Part shown: piece by piece, positions 12,276-22,370 of the stretch
How positions within the stretch are numbered: the first letter of the stretch is position 1
Layout: each line of letters opens with the position of its first letter
Assembly: GCA_029224185.1 (NCBI GenBank)
Contig: CM055199.1
Location: forward strand, 10,999,938-11,063,937
Source: Karalla daura
Lineage: Eukaryota; Chordata; Actinopteri; Chaetodontiformes; Leiognathidae
Reading direction: 5' to 3'
DNA length: 64,000 bases
Notes under the pieces: generated by a model
Seen by the model: the letters and a program-made list of their open reading frames with translations, nothing else
Database searches by the model: none
Told to the model about the DNA's origin: nothing
Position numbers and translations under genes: made by a program

Positions 12276-15200
12276 GCAGCACTTCACAGAATCTGGATGT
12301 TATCTATCATCATCTATCTATCTGCTTTTTTGTTAGTCAGTAACATCACTTCCCCCTCCCTTTACTCTTGTAAACCTTTCAGCATTTTCAGAGCAGGAAT
12401 GAATCTCTGGGGGAAAACACTGACTGCCAAGGTTGACATGACTTTCTTGTGGAATGTCATGTGGTTAGGTTTACTCTTGCTTTCTGGGCATCAGGTTTCT
12501 GTGCCCACCTGACTACAATGGGTGTAGGCTTCAGCGCGTGCTGCATCGAGAGTCGACAAAGCTATTTATGACATGCGCAGCCACAATGCCAACCCAACAC
12601 ATTTTCAACAAAGCCTTGCCTCGTGCATTAGTGCCTTTACAGCAAGAAATGCAAATTGTGGTAGTGATGACTAAAGGCGATTAATCAATAACTGCTTATG
12701 TGCTGGACCTGAGCCAGGTTGCCTCTAGCTGCATCCTATACAGCAATACAAAGCATGAAGAATATACAGTGTGCGGCAGCTATGAATGATTTAGAAGAAT
12801 AGAGTGTGTGAGGTTGTAAGTGTATAGAAGTGCAAGCCGGACTTTGATCAGTGTGGTGACATTTTCACATTTTTGCCATGAATGACATTCCACTGGCATA
12901 TTTTAGTTTAGTTAGTTTAGTTAGTTTTAGTGAGTTAAATATTATAATATTCAGGACTTATGGTCGTAATTGAAGTTGGAGCCTTGCCTTGCATTTACTG
13001 TAATTGTGTTTCTGTGTTGTCTCCCATTAGGAGAGGATGGTTCAGAGTCTCACGCAGACACACCAGGCAGCGAGACCAGCGGAGAGAGCCGGTCCTATCA
13101 GACCTGCACCAACACAGCTCTGAAGGTACTGGGTGGTCTGCTGATGGTGCTGGGTGTCTCCTCCTCCTGGGTGGGCACCACTCAGGTGGTCAAGCTGACC
13201 TTCCAGTCGTTCTCCTGTCCCTTCTTCATCTCCTGGTTCAGCAGCAACTGGAACATCCTTTTCTTTCCCATCTACTACTCTGGACATGTGGTCATCACGA
13301 GGGACAAGCAGACCCCCATACAGAAGTTCAGGTAAAATACCGAGGATTATCATTGGCTAAAATTGCCTGAATAAAGAAAATTATCTACTAAAATAAAGCC
13401 CCAGAAAAACGAGTTCAAGCATTTTGGGATCATGCTCTTGAGTGACCGTGAAAAGTAGAATGAAATGATAGAGAGGATTAAGATGCAAGCAAACAAAATC
13501 GGTTTCCTCTGCTGGATGAGACATCTGCAGTGAGTTCAGAGGATTGAAAGGTGCCAGTTGAAGTGATTTGATTACTTAACAAGAATGTCTTATTGGCACT
13601 CTGTGTGGAAAGGAAGAGAAACCAGTTCACAGAAGAGGAGCTACATATACAGTAGTAATGGGCCAGAGAACATTTGGAGATCCCCAGGAGAAGCAGGAAA
13701 AGCATTGTTGGGGTTGCCCACTGGCTCATTTAGTTCATGATCACCAGACAGTAGACTGCAGTAGGACTAGAAAAGCTGAAAAAGTGAGAGGATGGATGGA
13801 TGTCAAAGTAGACCATCTTTTCCCAGCAAAGCTAGAACAGCTCCCCTAGGAAACTTAGCAGGCATTATTTCCATCATAAAACACGATTTCAAGCCTGACA
13901 AAAGCACATTAATGTTGGTAGAAACAAGTTGAAATTACTTCCTTTTCCTTTGTGTGGTTTGTTCAGGGAGTGCAGCAAGCTCTTTGGAGAGGATGGCATG
14001 ACTCTCAAGCTTTTTGTGAAGAGAACAGCGCCTTTTTCCATCCTATGGACACTGACCAACTACCTGTACCTCCTGGCCTTGAAGAAACTGACTGCCACAG
14101 ACGTGTCTGCTCTCTACTGCTGCCACAAGGCCTTCGTCTTTCTCCTGTCCTGGATTGTTCTCAAGGACAGATTCATGGGTGTCCGGGTCTGTATGGAAAC
14201 AGCAGCTATGTTGACTCACTGACGATGCTCTGTACATCTGATGAGCACCGATGTACTTATGCAATCTGTCTGTACCTGCAGATTGTGGCAGCCATAATGG
14301 CCATCACAGGCATCGTCATGATGGCTTATGCTGATGGTTTCCATGGTGATTCCTTTGTGGGCGTTGCCCTGGCCGTGGGCTCGGCCTCCACGTCGGCTCT
14401 CTACAAGGTGAAACCATCAAGCACAGCGACGGGTAAACCACCAGCATGACTGCCTCTGCCTTGGTGCAGATATAACCGGGTTTTGTGTCTTTACCATCCA
14501 GGTGCTATTCAAGATGTTCCTGGGCAGCGCCAACCTCGGGGAGGTGGCTCATTTCCTATCCACCATGGGCTTCTTCAACCTCATCTTCATCTCCTGCGTG
14601 CCCCTCATCCTCTACCTCACCAAGGTGGAGCACTGGGGCTCACTGTCCTCACTGCCCTGGGGATACATGTGCGGACTGGCAGGACTGTGGCTGGGTGAGA
14701 GGGCATTTATATATTAAAGAAGTACTATCATATTATCATTATTGTTATTAGTTGTTGTAGTTTTATTACGTGAACAAAGTAGTTATTGACAGTTATTAAC
14801 TTATAGACTAATAATGAAGAAGTAGTAAAGGACCAACTGTTTATTATCAATTAACTAAAAGCGAAATTAAAAGCAATCGTGTTGATACTGTAATGATAAT
14901 GCTGAGTAACAGTTGTAGCTACTGCACCATCACTTTTGTCAAAATGTAGTCTTAGTGGCAGATTAAAGGTGTGTGTCACATTTCATGCAAATCTGACAAC
15001 AGTTAAGGGAAATTTTGACAAATCTGTTTATTGATTTATTCATTCCTTTGACTCAGACTTATTCCTACATCTATCTTCTGCCTCACAGTGTTCAACATTC
15101 TGGTCCATGTTGGAGTGGTGCTGACGTACCCCATTCTCATCTCCATAGGGACCCTGCTCAGTGTGCCGGGCAACGCAGGTAGGGGTTCTGTATGTAGTTC

Positions 15201-15958
15201 AAGTATTAGCTCCAGTTTCTGCATCATTATTTTTTGATTATTGTGCTGGAAAATGAGCGATTGTAAAAATGACCACATACTGTGGTTTTGTCTTGAGAGG
15301 TCAGTGCTTACAACAGCCTCTGTAGCAAACAGATTACGCAGCAAGTCTGCCTCCTCGGTCCTGGAAACCCAATCATCGCTCTGCCTAAACAGACCCTGCA
15401 ACTATTCCCTCGCTGAGGGAGGATCAGGTTGCCAAGGCGACACTAAATGCCTGCAGACGAGTTATTTTCTTTACCATAGTGGACCTCATGAAGGTCAGTG
15501 GGTTACGGCAACTTGTCCCTGAACTCCAGACACCAAAGACACAGGGGATAAAGTGGATCGCTTGTGCTGATTATAAGCCGCCTTCGCTCCACTCATCCCC
15601 TCCAGCCGCAGTGTCCCGTGGTTTAGCGTACTTTATGTAATTAATCTCAATTTGTTTTTGTTTCTCCTGCACCTTGGCTCCCTCTTCTGTCCCTGGCTTT
15701 CTCTCACCTGCTGCAGCCGTAGATGTTTTGAAACACGAGGTGATCTTCAGCGTGGTGCGTCTGGCAGCCACCTGCATCATCTGCCTGGGCTTCCTGCTCC
15801 TGCTGCTGCCGGAGGAGTGGGACTCGGTCACGCTGCGCTTCCTGGCCAACATCGCAGACAAGAAGTCAGAGGAGCACGGCGAGGAGCTCACGGAGTCCAG
15901 CGTCAACACCCGCAGCCGCAGTCGAGCAAACGGAGCCGTCTCCATCCCCTTGGCGTGA
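9766..15958 (+). CDS. slc35f4: Solute carrier family 35 member F4 (EamA/DMT transporter), 7 exons
   Basis: Coding exons: 9766-9841, 13031-13331, 13967-14186, 14282-14407, 14502-14694, 15089-15178 and 15717-15958. They sum to 1248 nt, giving 415 aa, and all phases close. The protein is a multi-pass membrane carrier of the drug/metabolite transporter superfamily with about ten hydrophobic spans (first near residues 55-75) and a charged cytosolic tail ending VSIPLA. Family signatures include ISWFSSNWNILFFPIYYSGH, the span pair around LWTLTNYLYLLALKKL, AFVFLLSWIVLKDRFMGVR, VMMAYADGF and GFLLLLLPEEWD. The N-terminus MKKHSARVAPLS is close to the one I recall for human SLC35F3, but the C-terminal tail and the AP5M1/EXOC5 neighbours point to F4. 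The F3 paralogue is reported to carry thiamine; F4's substrate is unknown. The donor after 14186 (GTCTGT) is weak, but phase and protein continuity demand it. The ATG follows a long GA-rich leader. Confidence 0.95.
9842..13030. other. SLC35F4 intron, no gene seen
   Basis: Non-coding in all frames apart from short chance ORFs. It contains a small CT/CA microsatellite (about 12240-12275) and a run of TTAGTTTAG-type short repeats near 12903-12935. No transposon ends or coding exons are recognisable. Confidence 0.7.
13425..13803 (+). mobile_element. LINE 3' end remnant in SLC35F4 intron
   Basis: Starts near 'tttgggatcatgctcttgag' and continues through 'gaggattaagatgcaagcaa', 'tcggtttcctctgctggatg' and 'ggagatccccaggagaagca' to a terminal GGATGGATGGATG. 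This is the order of landmarks in the C-terminal coding end and tail of abundant fish non-LTR elements, including the characteristic ATGG tail. It is riddled with changes and has no intact frame. It sits in the 635 bp intron between exons 2 and 3 in sense orientation. Confidence 0.6.
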
Positions 15959-16470
15959 CGCGGCCGAGCCCTGGCGACCATTTGAGCACTGGTGTTCCTC
16001 CGTCGTCCACCGGGGAGGTGTGGCGGGACGTTCGGTCCACAGGGACACTATCAGGAAGGCACGAAGTATTGTCTGAACTTTTAAATGGGAGATGAACCTG
16101 TGTCTCTGCCACGTCACTGCAGGAAAGGAAACCTGAGAACGCTGAAGAATCTTGCAAACTGAAGGGATGGAAAGTGTTATTTACTTTCTTGAAATACTTG
16201 CCACGCTCAGTCCTGTTCCTCGCACGCTCCCAAACCAAGAGCTGTCTGTCCTTCCCTGACCTGCTCTGCGGACTGTATTCTGTGAATATAAACATTGGCA
16301 GAGCCAGTTCGGCTCAATATTATGTATTTATGATATTTATTTAGAACGGTATCAATAAGAGTATTATTTTAAGTCTTACTGAATAGTGTTACATACAAGA
16401 ATGGCAGTTATACTATGCGTAATGTACAGGCTCTTTTGGTTTTATAATAAAAGACTGAAAACCCACAGTT
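15959..16470 (+). other. slc35f4: SLC35F4 3' untranslated region
   Basis: Follows the TGA at 15956-15958 and runs to the canonical AATAAA at 16446-16451 in an AT-rich context. Cleavage would be expected about 15-25 nt later. This gives a compact UTR of roughly 0.5 kb. Confidence 0.75.
16446..16451 (+). terminator. Polyadenylation signal AATAAA for SLC35F4
   Basis: First canonical hexamer downstream of the SLC35F4 stop codon, on the sense strand, followed by U/GU-rich sequence within 40 nt (ctgctaattgttgt). Confidence 0.75.
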
Positions 16471-19343
16471 GAAACAGCGTTCTGCTAATTGTTGTAGGAC
16501 AAATTTTACTGTAATACCTGTATTAGAACGACTACAAAACAAATGACAATATCAAATATTCAAAGACACACTTTGAACATTAAGTTTGTGTTTAAAAACA
16601 TTTTCAGTATTTTCTGGCCTATTAATTGGGTGATATCTATTTGTATCTTAAATTCTAATTATCATAGGTCAAAAGATAAGGAAGAAAATAAAAGAAGATG
16701 ACAAACAGTTGATATGAAACATATCTCCCTAATTTATTTTCATTAACACTTATTATCACTAGCTACATCACTTTGCATTATATATGTATAGCATTTGAGC
16801 AAAGACAAATTTTTAAACATGGGACCATATTTTCAGAGCTGCAGAAGTGGAAAAGACCATCTAATAATGTATACGAACCAAGCTAATGATAGATCAACTA
16901 TGTTCTTGTACCGTGGCCAAGCACTTTTAGCAGAACCGAGCTGCATGATTCATACAATATTTGTAATCAGTAAAGTGCATCACATTGATTTAGTCGCAGT
17001 GACTGAGCAGAATTCTACTTGCTATCTGATGCAATACCTCTCAGCCCTTTCTACCACTTGTACACCGCAAACAGGGGAAGATTGAGGATAATTGTTTCAA
17101 CTATAATTTATCTGCTTCCACGCTTCCACACAGCCTGTGGTAATAATGCATGTCTACATGCCTGGCAACGCAAAACAGCCATGGGACATGTTCTGCCAGT
17201 AGAGCATATGACAGTGAAAGGTACATGTCAAAATAACTTTCGATTGTCACATAACATGATGACAAATTACAATTTTAGAGCTCGAGAAATGATGAGGGTG
17301 GCAGTACAATCATCACTCATTGTCACCTTTACCAATTCACACAAACACACACACCCACACACACCCACACACACACACACACAATATTCCCAAGAGTCTC
17401 ACACCACATTGCTGTTACAGTTGGCAGAGTGCAGTCAGTGAGTTGAAACCTCTAATGAAGCATTTGCTGAGATGACAGTTTCAGCTTAACCACTGCAGTG
17501 GCATTTTAACATATTAAAGTAAACGAGCTAGAATAAGCAGAGGAATGTGAAATGTTCAGATGTTTACTCCATGATGCAGTTGCTATGCTGCTGCCTCCCA
17601 GCTGGATGTTGATAAGAGACATTAATCAAAACGGGGGCTCCATGCAGTAAATGCAAAAAGTTTTTAACCGCAGTGCAGCGTCTTAATATATAGTCGTATT
17701 CAATATTTGGGGGACAGGGCGGATGCACTACAAACAAAATGTGAAAAAGGAGAAATTACAAAGAAGTACAAAACTCTGCCACCGGGGCCGGTCATATTAC
17801 AGGTTGAATGCAAATCAGCATCATTTGCTACAAACAACCAGCAATCAGCACTTCCAAAAGTAACATGAGACAAGTAATAGTGCTCCAAAGAGACAAAATC
17901 CCCATGCCCAAACTGCTAATGCATCAACGGATGTCTACAGTCAGACAGACAGCTTTGGCAAATGGTGCTTTTAGATAAATGCCCGTGAGCACCCTGGCAG
18001 GCTTATAATGGCAGCATGGGGGTGTTAAACAGGTTCACCACTCCATAATTTCAATATTTTGATAAATTAATGTAATAAAATGTGAAAATATCTGTTAGAG
18101 GCTCACATAATGAAATGTGTAATATCTATTTTTCTGACTAGCAATAGTTGTGCATATGATTTGATTGTCCAAAAACATGCCTGTTCGGGCCGATTGGAGA
18201 CTCTGAAAACCCCCTAGGTGTAAATCTGAGTGAGAATGGCATATGTGCAGGCTCCCACATCATTAAGGCACAAAGCAGGTGAGATGATGGATGGATGGAT
18301 GCTCCAAACCAAATTAGGAATTCCTGACTTAACTTTAGTTATGTGAGGCAGCAACACTTAAAACATCTATATGGCGTACACGTCCAACGCTTAAGGCATC
18401 TTGATTAAAACTAAATAGTCAACCTCCTGTTCACCAGATTGAACACATTTCAAGAAACTCCCTCCCAGTCATTGCAACAGTAGGATGCAGTGTATTTACA
18501 AAAGAAAGTAGCACCAGATAACAAACCCCCATTATAGGCCTACTTCACTGCACAAAGAGAAAGTGGCAAGGACACAGAACATGAACATCTGATCAAGCCA
18601 CTGGCTGACATGCAGTGTGTCTACACCCTGTGGTTTTCTGAGCCCTTGCGAAGTCACATTCTTCAGTCAGTTAACGATTTTCCAAAGAACCTGCCTCTCT
18701 CCACCCTAATGGGCTTTCCAATGTAGGGGAGGTGTAGGGAAAATAACAGGTTCTTTCAAGCATTAACTTATGAGTTACAAAGTAACCTGTAGGGAGAGTT
18801 GCCATAGAAACCTAGCTCATTATAATCAGAAAGACAAGTATGAAGGACGGCACGGGGTACACACCAACTCTTTTAACCGGCATTTGTTGCATTACCGATG
18901 CATGGATGTAATGGTGCAAGGGCTAAGTGAATGTGTATCCTACAACCTTGCTTAGATCCATAATTTGTCTCAATTAATGATAATTACAGTGTAATATCTA
19001 ATATAGATTGTCACTGGCTCATTAATGCCCTGTTGCAAATTAAAATGTTTTTAACAAGTTTTATTCTTTTTTTTCACTAGAACAGAAAGCATAAATCTCA
19101 ACACTGTGGAAACATTCAGCACTGTCAAACATGGGGGCCCAAAAATGAGTTGTTGTGACAGAGCAGAAACAACATTAGGCAGAAAAGTTTTGGAGCCTGC
19201 AGGCAGTTTCATTATATTTCAAGCTTGTCATTTTCCCCAACATACATGTGATGAATGCAGTGGATGTAGAGGGATATAGTTACACTAGGTAAAAGTAAAA
19301 GTAGCACAAAAACAACACAAAACATGGTTTTTGTGGTCTGTAG
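16471..19343. other. Intergenic, AT-rich, no gene seen
   Basis: I looked for the N-terminal exons of CCDC198 here (a myristoylatable MGLSHSK-like start) and did not find them. The stretch has a CA microsatellite near 17341-17382 and a dispersed-repeat tail at about 18170-18300 that ends in ATGG units. The rest is unique AT-rich sequence. Confidence 0.65.
18170..18300. repeat. Teleost dispersed repeat tail ending in (ATGG)n
   Basis: 'cgattggagactctgaaaac', 'ccctaggtgtaaatctgagtg' and a final GATGGATGGATGGATG correspond to the other end of the dispersed repeat seen complete at 26700-26905. Confidence 0.6.
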
Positions 19344-19937
19344 GGCGGGTTCCTGGAGGCCCAGACAGCTCTCTCTCAGCAGGCTCATCGACACAGGCGA
19401 GCTCACCTACGACAAGCCAGAGAGCAGAGAAGACGTAAAACTGTCCACACAGTCTATGGTATACCTGCATGCTATTATTTCAACAAGAATCTTGATGCAA
19501 TAGATTGTTTTCTGTTTGTTTATGTTATCACAAAATCATTTGGAGGTCCAGACACAGAGGGGAACCAGAGGCTGAAGCTTGTGAGGAGACCTACAGAGAG
19601 AGACATCTTCTGGGATGAGAGCACAGGAGAACGTCTGGATCCCAGCATTCTCCTGCGCCCAAAATCTCCTCAACTCTGCGAGGACAGACAGCGTAAACAG
19701 CCAAGTGAGCAGCTTTCTTACAGAGGAGAGAGGTTCCAGAGAGACAGAGCTCAAGATCGAACTCTTCGAGGTGGACAAAGGGGACTGTCTGTAGACAAGA
19801 ACTCTTTATGGACAACAGAAAGGGAGTGCATAGGAAACACACAAAGGGATAGTTGGATGGAGCCTGAGTCTCCCAGAAGCTGCCAAGCAGAGAGGCTGAG
19901 AGGTGTAAGAGGTTTGTGGGACTATAAAAAGGATTGA
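19344..19937 (+). CDS. Possible terminal exon(s) of a CCDC198-like gene (partial or decayed)
   Basis: A reading frame open from an AG acceptor (ends 19343, where TAG coincides with the splice site) to a TGA directly after 19937, about 198 codons. Part of it may be a 95 nt intron, from GTATAC near 19460 to an AG near 19556. The predicted protein is charged and hydrophilic: an R/Q/A-rich helical stretch (FLEAQTALSQQ..., REQRRRK), a middle with RRPTERDIFWDESTGERLDP, and an end with DSWMEPESP and GLWDYKKD. The tryptophan spacing at the end loosely resembles human CCDC198 (C14orf105), and strand and position between SLC35F4 and AP5M1 are exactly as expected for that gene. No upstream exons were found, and a second frame is also open over the first 120 nt, so this could be the end of a gene with unrecognised exons, a pseudogene, or chance. 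Confidence 0.35.
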   Translation, partial: GGFLEAQTALSQQAHRHRRAHLRQAREQRRRKTVHTVYGIPACYYFNKNLDAIDCFLFVYVITKSFGGPDTEGNQRLKLVRRPTERDIFWDESTGERLDPSILLRPKSPQLCEDRQRKQPSEQLSYRGERFQRDRAQDRTLRGGQRGLSVDKNSLWTTERECIGNTQRDSWMEPESPRSCQAERLRGVRGLWDYKKD

Positions 19938-19940
19938 AAA

Positions 19941-22370
19941 CAGTCACCACCGTGTAATACGAGCAAAACTCCTGATGTTCCTGATACTTCCTGCATGGCT
20001 GAGTTTATGGTGCCCTCTACGGGTGAAAGCGGTGCAGAAAACTGACTGTCGAGGCAGTGAGCTTTCAGTCTTCCCACAATATTGATAACCCACATCCGAA
20101 GATAAGTTTTATATTTAGTTCAAAGCGGATGCAAATGAACCATCTTTGAAGTATTTGCCCTATTGTGGAGCATTAGGTACACAGGTAAGTACAAAAGAAT
20201 CCTCAGCATCCAAAGATATCCCCTTATTTGAAAAGATCTGCGGCTCTTGAAGAATAATTAGACTGAAAACATGGAACTAATTGCACCATCATCATTGAAG
20301 TGGTCTCCCCGAGGCCGGCTCTCAGCAGCTTTAGAGAAGCTGAGAGGAAATGGACTCCTACCAAACACCTGAGGCCACAGTGGCCGATAAAAAAAAAAAA
20401 AAGCCTGATCCTCAGGCACGGTGCGTTAGATGAACACTGCTGGGATCACATCTCCCAACAGGGGGTATGACGGGAATTAAATAGGCAAAGATTATCTGGC
20501 ACTGGTTGAGTAGAACAATTTCAATAGAAGAAAAGAGCATTAAACTGCAGAGGAAATCCAACCAGTGAAATGTGAACTTTATTGGGCTCTACCACTGGGT
20601 GTCATTATTGGGCTGAGGGACACAGAGAAGTGAACTCCTTCAGTCATGCCAATAACTGCTGGTGTGTTTAGAGGAGTTAAGTAAATGTTTTACTTCACCT
20701 TATGATCAGAAATATTATTTTGAACATTTATGGCCATGCAACATTTCATGATTTATGACAATTGACACAGCTGCTTTCCATTTTATACATTTATTGTATT
20801 CTATTGTATTGTAAAAAAAAAAGTTTTCCTGCATTTATGTTTATAAGAGTGAGCAATGAAATCAATAAATAATTCATGATTCTGAAAAAAAGACTGTATA
20901 ATTGAGGGCGCAAAAGGTAGCAGTTGAAGGCACTGAACCAGAGAAAAACGTTAAAACGAGTCCATGGCCTTAGAAAGTCATTCAATCAACAAAGCAAAGT
21001 CTACCAGTGAGAGGCCACTGACTGCAGACTTGAGGAGCCAGACTGACCACATATTGGGATACTGAGGAGATTTAGAGTGGCCCAACTCTTCAAAAAAAAA
21101 AAAAAAACTTCTCCTTTTCCAGTTCGCTAGCCACACACACTGGGCCTTAAAGCCAATCATCATGGAGGGGGAGAGCCGAGAGGTCTCGGTGTCTGCCACT
21201 CCGTACTGCTACATAAAAAGAAGGTGAAGGATGCCGTGTGAGCAATTGGTTCCAATTGACAGAGGATTGGTCATGGTCAGCCTTCTGAGTGGAAATCCAC
21301 GTGAGAATGTAGCATTTGGACCAGCGAGGGGCACAAGAGGCCAACAGCAGACAATGAGGGCACTCAGAGGAGTCTGGCTGCTGTGGAATAGTGGGGCACA
21401 ATCTCCTCTGATTTAACCCTTCGTCGGCTGGTTATCCACTCGGTTAGTAAGAAACCCATTAAGTCCAGGTAAATTAGTTAACAGTGAGAAACCTCTGGAG
21501 CTAATCGCCCGTCTCCGAATCATTACGTGTTGATTATGGCGATGGCTGGAACCTGACATCTGTGTTACGACAGCAAAGATCAAAATCATTGACTTTAGCT
21601 TCATCATTAACTGAGTTAAAGCAATAGTACGCAAATTCAAGGGGGGGGCGACCCAAGCACTTCCATCCTTGTGACTTTTTCACCAATTAGGCAGGTCCTG
21701 CTCGCTGAATGGGCCCGGCTGCTTTTAAGTCTCAGAGGGCCAGAGGGTCAGCGCTCAATCACAGTCTGCTTGGAGAGGTGGTGTGCTTGAACTAGCCACT
21801 AGTTGACAGGGCGGGGACAGGGTCACAAGGGGGCTGAAGTGGGTGGGTGGGGGGGGGTTGCCTGGTGGAAGGGGCAAGGACTCCTGCCAGCTCTAAAAGA
21901 GAAGCCTTTTGTAGCCAAGACACTGGCCAGAGCTGCCTGGTCTTTCACAGCCCGGCCGCCCCTCTCCTCCAGGCCCACAACAGCTGATGACAAGGCCCCA
22001 GCTGCTAATTATCCGGCTGATGGAGAGTCACTGAAGTGGGACTGTCGGAGCGAGGGGTGGCCCTTGTGTCTGCAATTGGATAAGTGTGAGGGAGGGTGAA
22101 GGTTGGGGGATAAAAGGAGTTGGACAACAGATGCAGGTTTTCTTTCCATCACTGAAAATCAATGTGAACTGTGCTGAGTACAATTCAAAATATGTCTGGA
22201 TCTACTCATTTCTTTTCAGTTACCAGTTGCCATCTCTGTGTGTTTGTGGGCTCTCCAGTGAAGAAAGAACAGCAACATGTATATATCACATTTTGGATCC
22301 GGGTCATTACATCTGCCGCACAGTGTCTTCAGTTCTGCTACAGTAAACTGAACTCTGTTGCGTTTCCATG
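19941..22370. other. Intergenic between CCDC198-like exon and AP5M1; NAA30 not found
   Basis: Human NAA30 lies at this place, but I see no GNAT acetyltransferase sequence on either strand. The interval does contain two stretches that look constrained rather than neutral (about 20220-20480 and 21420-22085), with A- and G-homopolymers between them. The AP5M1 3' untranslated region must occupy part of 22.0-22.37 kb, but no AATAAA is visible on the minus strand there. Confidence 0.55.
21420..22085. promoter_or_regulatory. Candidate conserved non-coding block
   Basis: About 650 bp of mixed-composition, repeat-free sequence. It has TTAATGGG/CCCATTAA, AAATTAGTTAACAGTG, GTGTTGATTATGGCGATGG, CAGCTGATGACAAGG and CTGCTAATTATCCGG, with a G-homopolymer at about 21850. 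There is no coding frame with splice sites. It reads like a vertebrate enhancer or old promoter, but conservation has not been tested. Confidence 0.3.

Noticed and set aside
12960..13370. 136-aa ORF starting before the SLC35F4 exon at 13031
   Set aside because: Wrong frame, and it reads across the splice acceptor. The in-frame continuation begins after AG at 13030.
14187..14190. Alternative stronger donor GTATGG at 14191 for SLC35F4 exon 3
   Set aside because: Using it would add 4 nt and break the frame into the next exon; GTCTGT at 14187 keeps MGVR|IVAA continuity.
15652..16295. 147-aa plus and 130-aa minus ORFs over the last SLC35F4 exon
   Set aside because: Out-of-frame shadows; the real frame is 15717-15958.
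19941..22370. Searched for NAA30 (GNAT acetyltransferase) on both strands
   Set aside because: No segment matching the conserved acetyltransferase core was seen.
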